Shown in pieces: positions 31,379 through 33,631 of a stretch of DNA of 33,631 bases. The notes beneath the pieces were generated by a model that did no database searches, was not told the DNA's origin, and was given only the letters and a program-made list of their open reading frames with translations. Within the stretch, counting starts at the first letter, position 1; every line of letters starts with the position of its first letter. The stretch is from Flavobacteriales bacterium (GTDB lineage: Bacteria; Bacteroidota; Bacteroidia; Flavobacteriales_F; PHOS-HE28), in NCBI GenBank assembly GCA_016788295.1, contig JAEUSY010000019.1, forward strand, positions 1-33,631, given 5' to 3'. A program made the translations under genes and the position numbers.

Positions 31379-33001
31379 TTACTCCAAGAAAAGTCGTCCG
31401 CTCAATTCCATTGACATGCTACGCGCAAGCACCTGGTAAGCTCCCCGGCTCCATGCGCTGGCATCAACGCTCACCGTTCCACTTGCGGATGCAATGCGAT
31501 GAACGATGCGTCCGGCCCCGTCGTGGAATGTGAGTTCCCAGCCGCCGGTGGTGGCGGGCAGCGTGATCTGGACCGGACCGTGCGATGGTATGGGCGCTAT
31601 CATCATCGCCTCAAGCACGGTAGCTTCTTCGATGCCAACGTGCGTGCAGGGGAGGATCCACGGCTCACGGCCATGTATGGCATCATCCGCGCTGAAGAAC
31701 AGGGCATCGCCCATGTCTACGAGTTGGATGGGGCCGCTTGATTGAAAGCCCGGACGAATATCGGCCACCATTGAAGTACCGGTGGCAGTGCCATCGGTAT
31801 ACCACAACTCCTCACCGCTGACCCCATTGGTAGCGCTGAACAGCACACCACCACAGGCTGCGGTCATTCCGCTTATGGAAGATGCGTCCATGCCCGGGGC
31901 CAAGTCCTTCACAAGGACGAGACTGGTCCCATCGCTCGCATACAACTCGAAGCCTACAGCGGTCGGTTCGGTACGCCCATAGAACCAGTAGCGGCCGTTC
32001 GCACTGAGCACGGATTGGATCGTCGTGCTTTCCGGACCGGGGCTCAAGTCGCTGATGAGCTGTGTTCCCACTTCAGTGCCATCGCTCACCCAAAGCTCCA
32101 CTCCCGTATCCTCTGTTCGTGCACTGAAGATCAGCTGATCGTCGACCACTTCGATATTGCTGATGGCCGAGGGTGCGATCCCAGGATCGATGTCCTTCAC
32201 CATCCAGATACCTGCTTCGGTACCATCGCTACGCCAGAGTTCGCTACTGTGCGTAGTGTCGGCCGCAACGAAATAGACAACACCATCCATTTCGTGGATG
32301 GAGCCGAACGAGCCATCCAAGGCGCCGGGGGCGATGTCCTTGACCATCACGGTGCCCGCTTCGGTGCCATCGCTGCGCCACAACTCCCGACCGAACTGGC
32401 CATCATCGGCCGTGAAGAAGAGCTGCCCGCCCGTAGCCATCAGGTAACTGATGTTACTGTTCGCGCTACCTGGGCGAATGTCCTTCACCATCCATGTGCC
32501 TGCTTCCGTGCCATCCGTGCGCCAAAGTTCAGTTCCCGTATTGCTCTCTCCCGCTACAAAATAAACGGTGCCATTGAACGCTGTCATCTGGCTGACCGCC
32601 GCTGAGGCCGAGCCTGGTGCAATATCCTTCACCATGACGGTGCCCGCCTCCGTACCATCCGACCTCCATAGTTCCGCACCGTTCACGCCGTCGTTGGCAC
32701 TGAAGTAAAGGACACCATCGATGGGATGTAGCAGGCTCACACCGGAGCTTATCGCTCCCGGGCGAATGTCCTTCACCAATTGCGTTCCTACAACTGTTCC
32801 ATCCGTCTTCCAGAGCTCGCCTGGTGTGTCGGCCGTTCCACCAATGAAGAAGACCTGATCGCCCATCGCTACGGCCCGCATGGGCATTGATCCGCCGCTA
32901 CCCGGAACGATATCCGCGATCAATTGTGGGGTCTGTGCAGGTGCACTAAGAACTGCAAAAAGGGACCATAGGGTAAGTAGGGACTTTCCATGTGCGCTCA
33001 T
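31379..33001 (-). CDS. secreted ELWxxDGT-repeat protein with T9SS-like sorting domain
   Basis: A 540 aa predicted secreted protein. The start at 33001 opens MSAHGKSLLTLWSLFAVLSA and cleaves near PAQ. Eight ~48-residue repeats carry the ELWxxDGTxxGT motif (ELWKTDGTVVGT, ELWRSDGTEAGT, ELWVSDGTEVGT, ELWYTDGTATGT and others), each followed by VKDI-PG and a FxA-D-DG-type strand, as in the TIGR04534 repeat family; a propeller is likely. The last ~85 residues (EAMMIAPIPSHGPVQI, WSRGAYQVLA) resemble a T9SS domain. The start codon overlaps the stop of the short duplicated fragment upstream (ATGA), so it may be expressed from that duplicated promoter. Confidence 0.88.
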   Translation of the reverse strand: MSAHGKSLLTLWSLFAVLSAPAQTPQLIADIVPGSGGSMPMRAVAMGDQVFFIGGTADTPGELWKTDGTVVGTQLVKDIRPGAISSGVSLLHPIDGVLYFSANDGVNGAELWRSDGTEAGTVMVKDIAPGSASAAVSQMTAFNGTVYFVAGESNTGTELWRTDGTEAGTWMVKDIRPGSANSNISYLMATGGQLFFTADDGQFGRELWRSDGTEAGTVMVKDIAPGALDGSFGSIHEMDGVVYFVAADTTHSSELWRSDGTEAGIWMVKDIDPGIAPSAISNIEVVDDQLIFSARTEDTGVELWVSDGTEVGTQLISDLSPGPESTTIQSVLSANGRYWFYGRTEPTAVGFELYASDGTSLVLVKDLAPGMDASSISGMTAACGGVLFSATNGVSGEELWYTDGTATGTSMVADIRPGFQSSGPIQLVDMGDALFFSADDAIHGREPWILPCTHVGIEEATVLEAMMIAPIPSHGPVQITLPATTGGWELTFHDGAGRIVHRIASASGTVSVDASAWSRGAYQVLARSMSMELSGRLFLE

Positions 33002-33216
33002 TGGTCTCCATTGGTTTGGTGGGGTGCGCAAAGAACGAGAGACGAGAATCCATATTGCCCGCGTCCGATATACTCCACGCGGTAGGTGCCCTTCAACGGT
33101 GTGAGCGTGGGCCCGTCCTCGATGAACGCGTAGTTGTAGCGGAAGGAGAAGCGGTCGTACTGCGCAGCGCCGTGCAGGAAGCCGATGGCGAGGAGGATGG
33201 CGAGCAGGGGGCGCAT
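32998..33216 (-). pseudogene. truncated duplicate of the gene at 30472-31332
   Basis: A 72-codon frame whose first 55 residues match the start of the neighbour gene at 48 of 55 positions (MRPLLAILLAIGFLHGAAQ, YDRFSFRYNYAFIEDGPTLT). After GRGQY the match stops and 17 unrelated residues lead to a TGA. That TGA overlaps the ATG of the ELWxxDGT gene. It is either a dead remnant or a secreted mini-protein that leads translation into the next gene; the signal peptide and reading frame are intact. Confidence 0.7.
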
Positions 33217-33259
33217 CAGGCTTCGGTACACGGCGTGGCGGATCAGGTTCAGTTGGTCC
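33051..33259 (-). repeat. duplicated promoter and 5' gene end, copy 2
   Basis: Matches 31166-31375 (offset ~1885 bp), including DNA upstream of the start codon. A one-base indel (AGTTGGTCC against AGTGGTCC) lies in the upstream part. The breakpoint on the gene side is at about 33051. Confidence 0.85.
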
Positions 33260-33283
33260 GGTGGTTAGGAGTGCTTGGTGAAG

Positions 33284-33631
33284 CTACAGTTCGAACTCCC
33301 GCGTCGCCTTGCGCTTCCCACCACTTCCCATGAACACCAGGCGATACATACCTGGCGCCAGCACGTGATCCGTGGTGCCCCGACCATACAACACCTCCTC
33401 CTTCAAGGGGATCAGCACCTCACGCTTGCGCCAGCGCCACGAACCCGGTCCGCAGAGATGCTGCGCGCCTGGGAAGGGCACCCGTTCGACCCAGCCGCTA
33501 TCCGTGCGTAGTTCCAAGGCCCAAAGCGGGCGATCGCCAGAGCAACCGCCATCGAGCATCACCGTGCCAGTGATCCGCACACGCACCGAGTCCATGCACG
33601 CGCTCACCAGTTCCACCTTGCGGAGGTTGCG
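33284..33631 (-). CDS. partial gene at right edge, C-terminal part, paralogue of gene at 25415
   Basis: The last 115 codons of a gene that continues beyond the window; the frame is open to base 33631. VRVRITGTVMLDGGCSGDRP, LCGPGSWRWRKREVLIPL and LAPGMYRLVFMGSGGKRKAT align with the C-terminal module of the gene ending at 25415. A GTG at 33614-33616 could be read as a start, but homology continues upstream of it, so the true start is outside. It is probably secreted like its paralogue. Confidence 0.7.
   Translation of the reverse strand, partial: RNLRKVELVSACMDSVRVRITGTVMLDGGCSGDRPLWALELRTDSGWVERVPFPGAQHLCGPGSWRWRKREVLIPLKEEVLYGRGTTDHVLAPGMYRLVFMGSGGKRKATREFEL

Overview
The window looks like a GC-rich member of the Bacteroidota, most likely a Flavobacteriales-type genome assembled from an environmental or wastewater community. 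This is inference. It rests on many secreted proteins ending in a type IX secretion (T9SS, Por) C-terminal sorting domain, on Bacteroidota-type promoter boxes (TAnnTTTG) in the one clear divergent promoter region, on DUF7619, ELWxxDGT and M43 cytophagalysin-like secreted proteins, and on a near absence of Shine-Dalgarno sites. No rRNA, tRNA, CRISPR array, transposase or phage gene was seen.

Layout. 1-3.1 kb: a secreted M43 metalloprotease, then a gene-free stretch with palindromic repeats, then a small DUF2805 protein. 3.2-7.2 kb: a secreted repeat protein (minus strand), an outer-membrane barrel protein, a CsbD-like stress protein and a hypothetical gene. Two copies of a ~345 bp element sit directly in front of the barrel and csbD-like start codons. 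Each copy can fold into the same branched RNA. 7.3-10.3 kb: a DUF7619/T9SS protein and a receiver-like protein that lacks the phosphorylation site. 10.3-11 kb: a tandem palindromic repeat, a 36 bp perfect palindrome and a vsr endonuclease relic broken by an in-frame TGA.

11-18.5 kb: seven closely packed minus-strand genes, probably one operon. In transcription order they are an ABC exporter with a degenerate ATPase domain, an HlyD-type adaptor, a TolC-type outer-membrane channel, a CutA-like small protein, a TPR lipoprotein-like or secreted protein, a short MscS-type channel and an SbtA-type bicarbonate permease. A TetR regulator is transcribed divergently and overlaps an isocitrate dehydrogenase gene by 4 nt; a DUF6671 zinc-ribbon protein and a lipoprotein follow.

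22-33.6 kb: envelope and secreted proteins: a lipoprotein plus barrel pair, several T9SS cargo proteins (13+ copies of a ~50-residue repeat in one, eight ELWxxDGT repeats in another), and a family of secreted proteins of unknown function. One of these has a truncated duplicate of its promoter and first 55 codons, now placed in front of the ELWxxDGT gene. The last gene runs off the right edge.

The strongest candidates for something undescribed are the duplicated structured leader element (4831-5173 and 6058-6405) and the exporter/CutA-like/MscS/SbtA operon with its unusual ATPase motifs.
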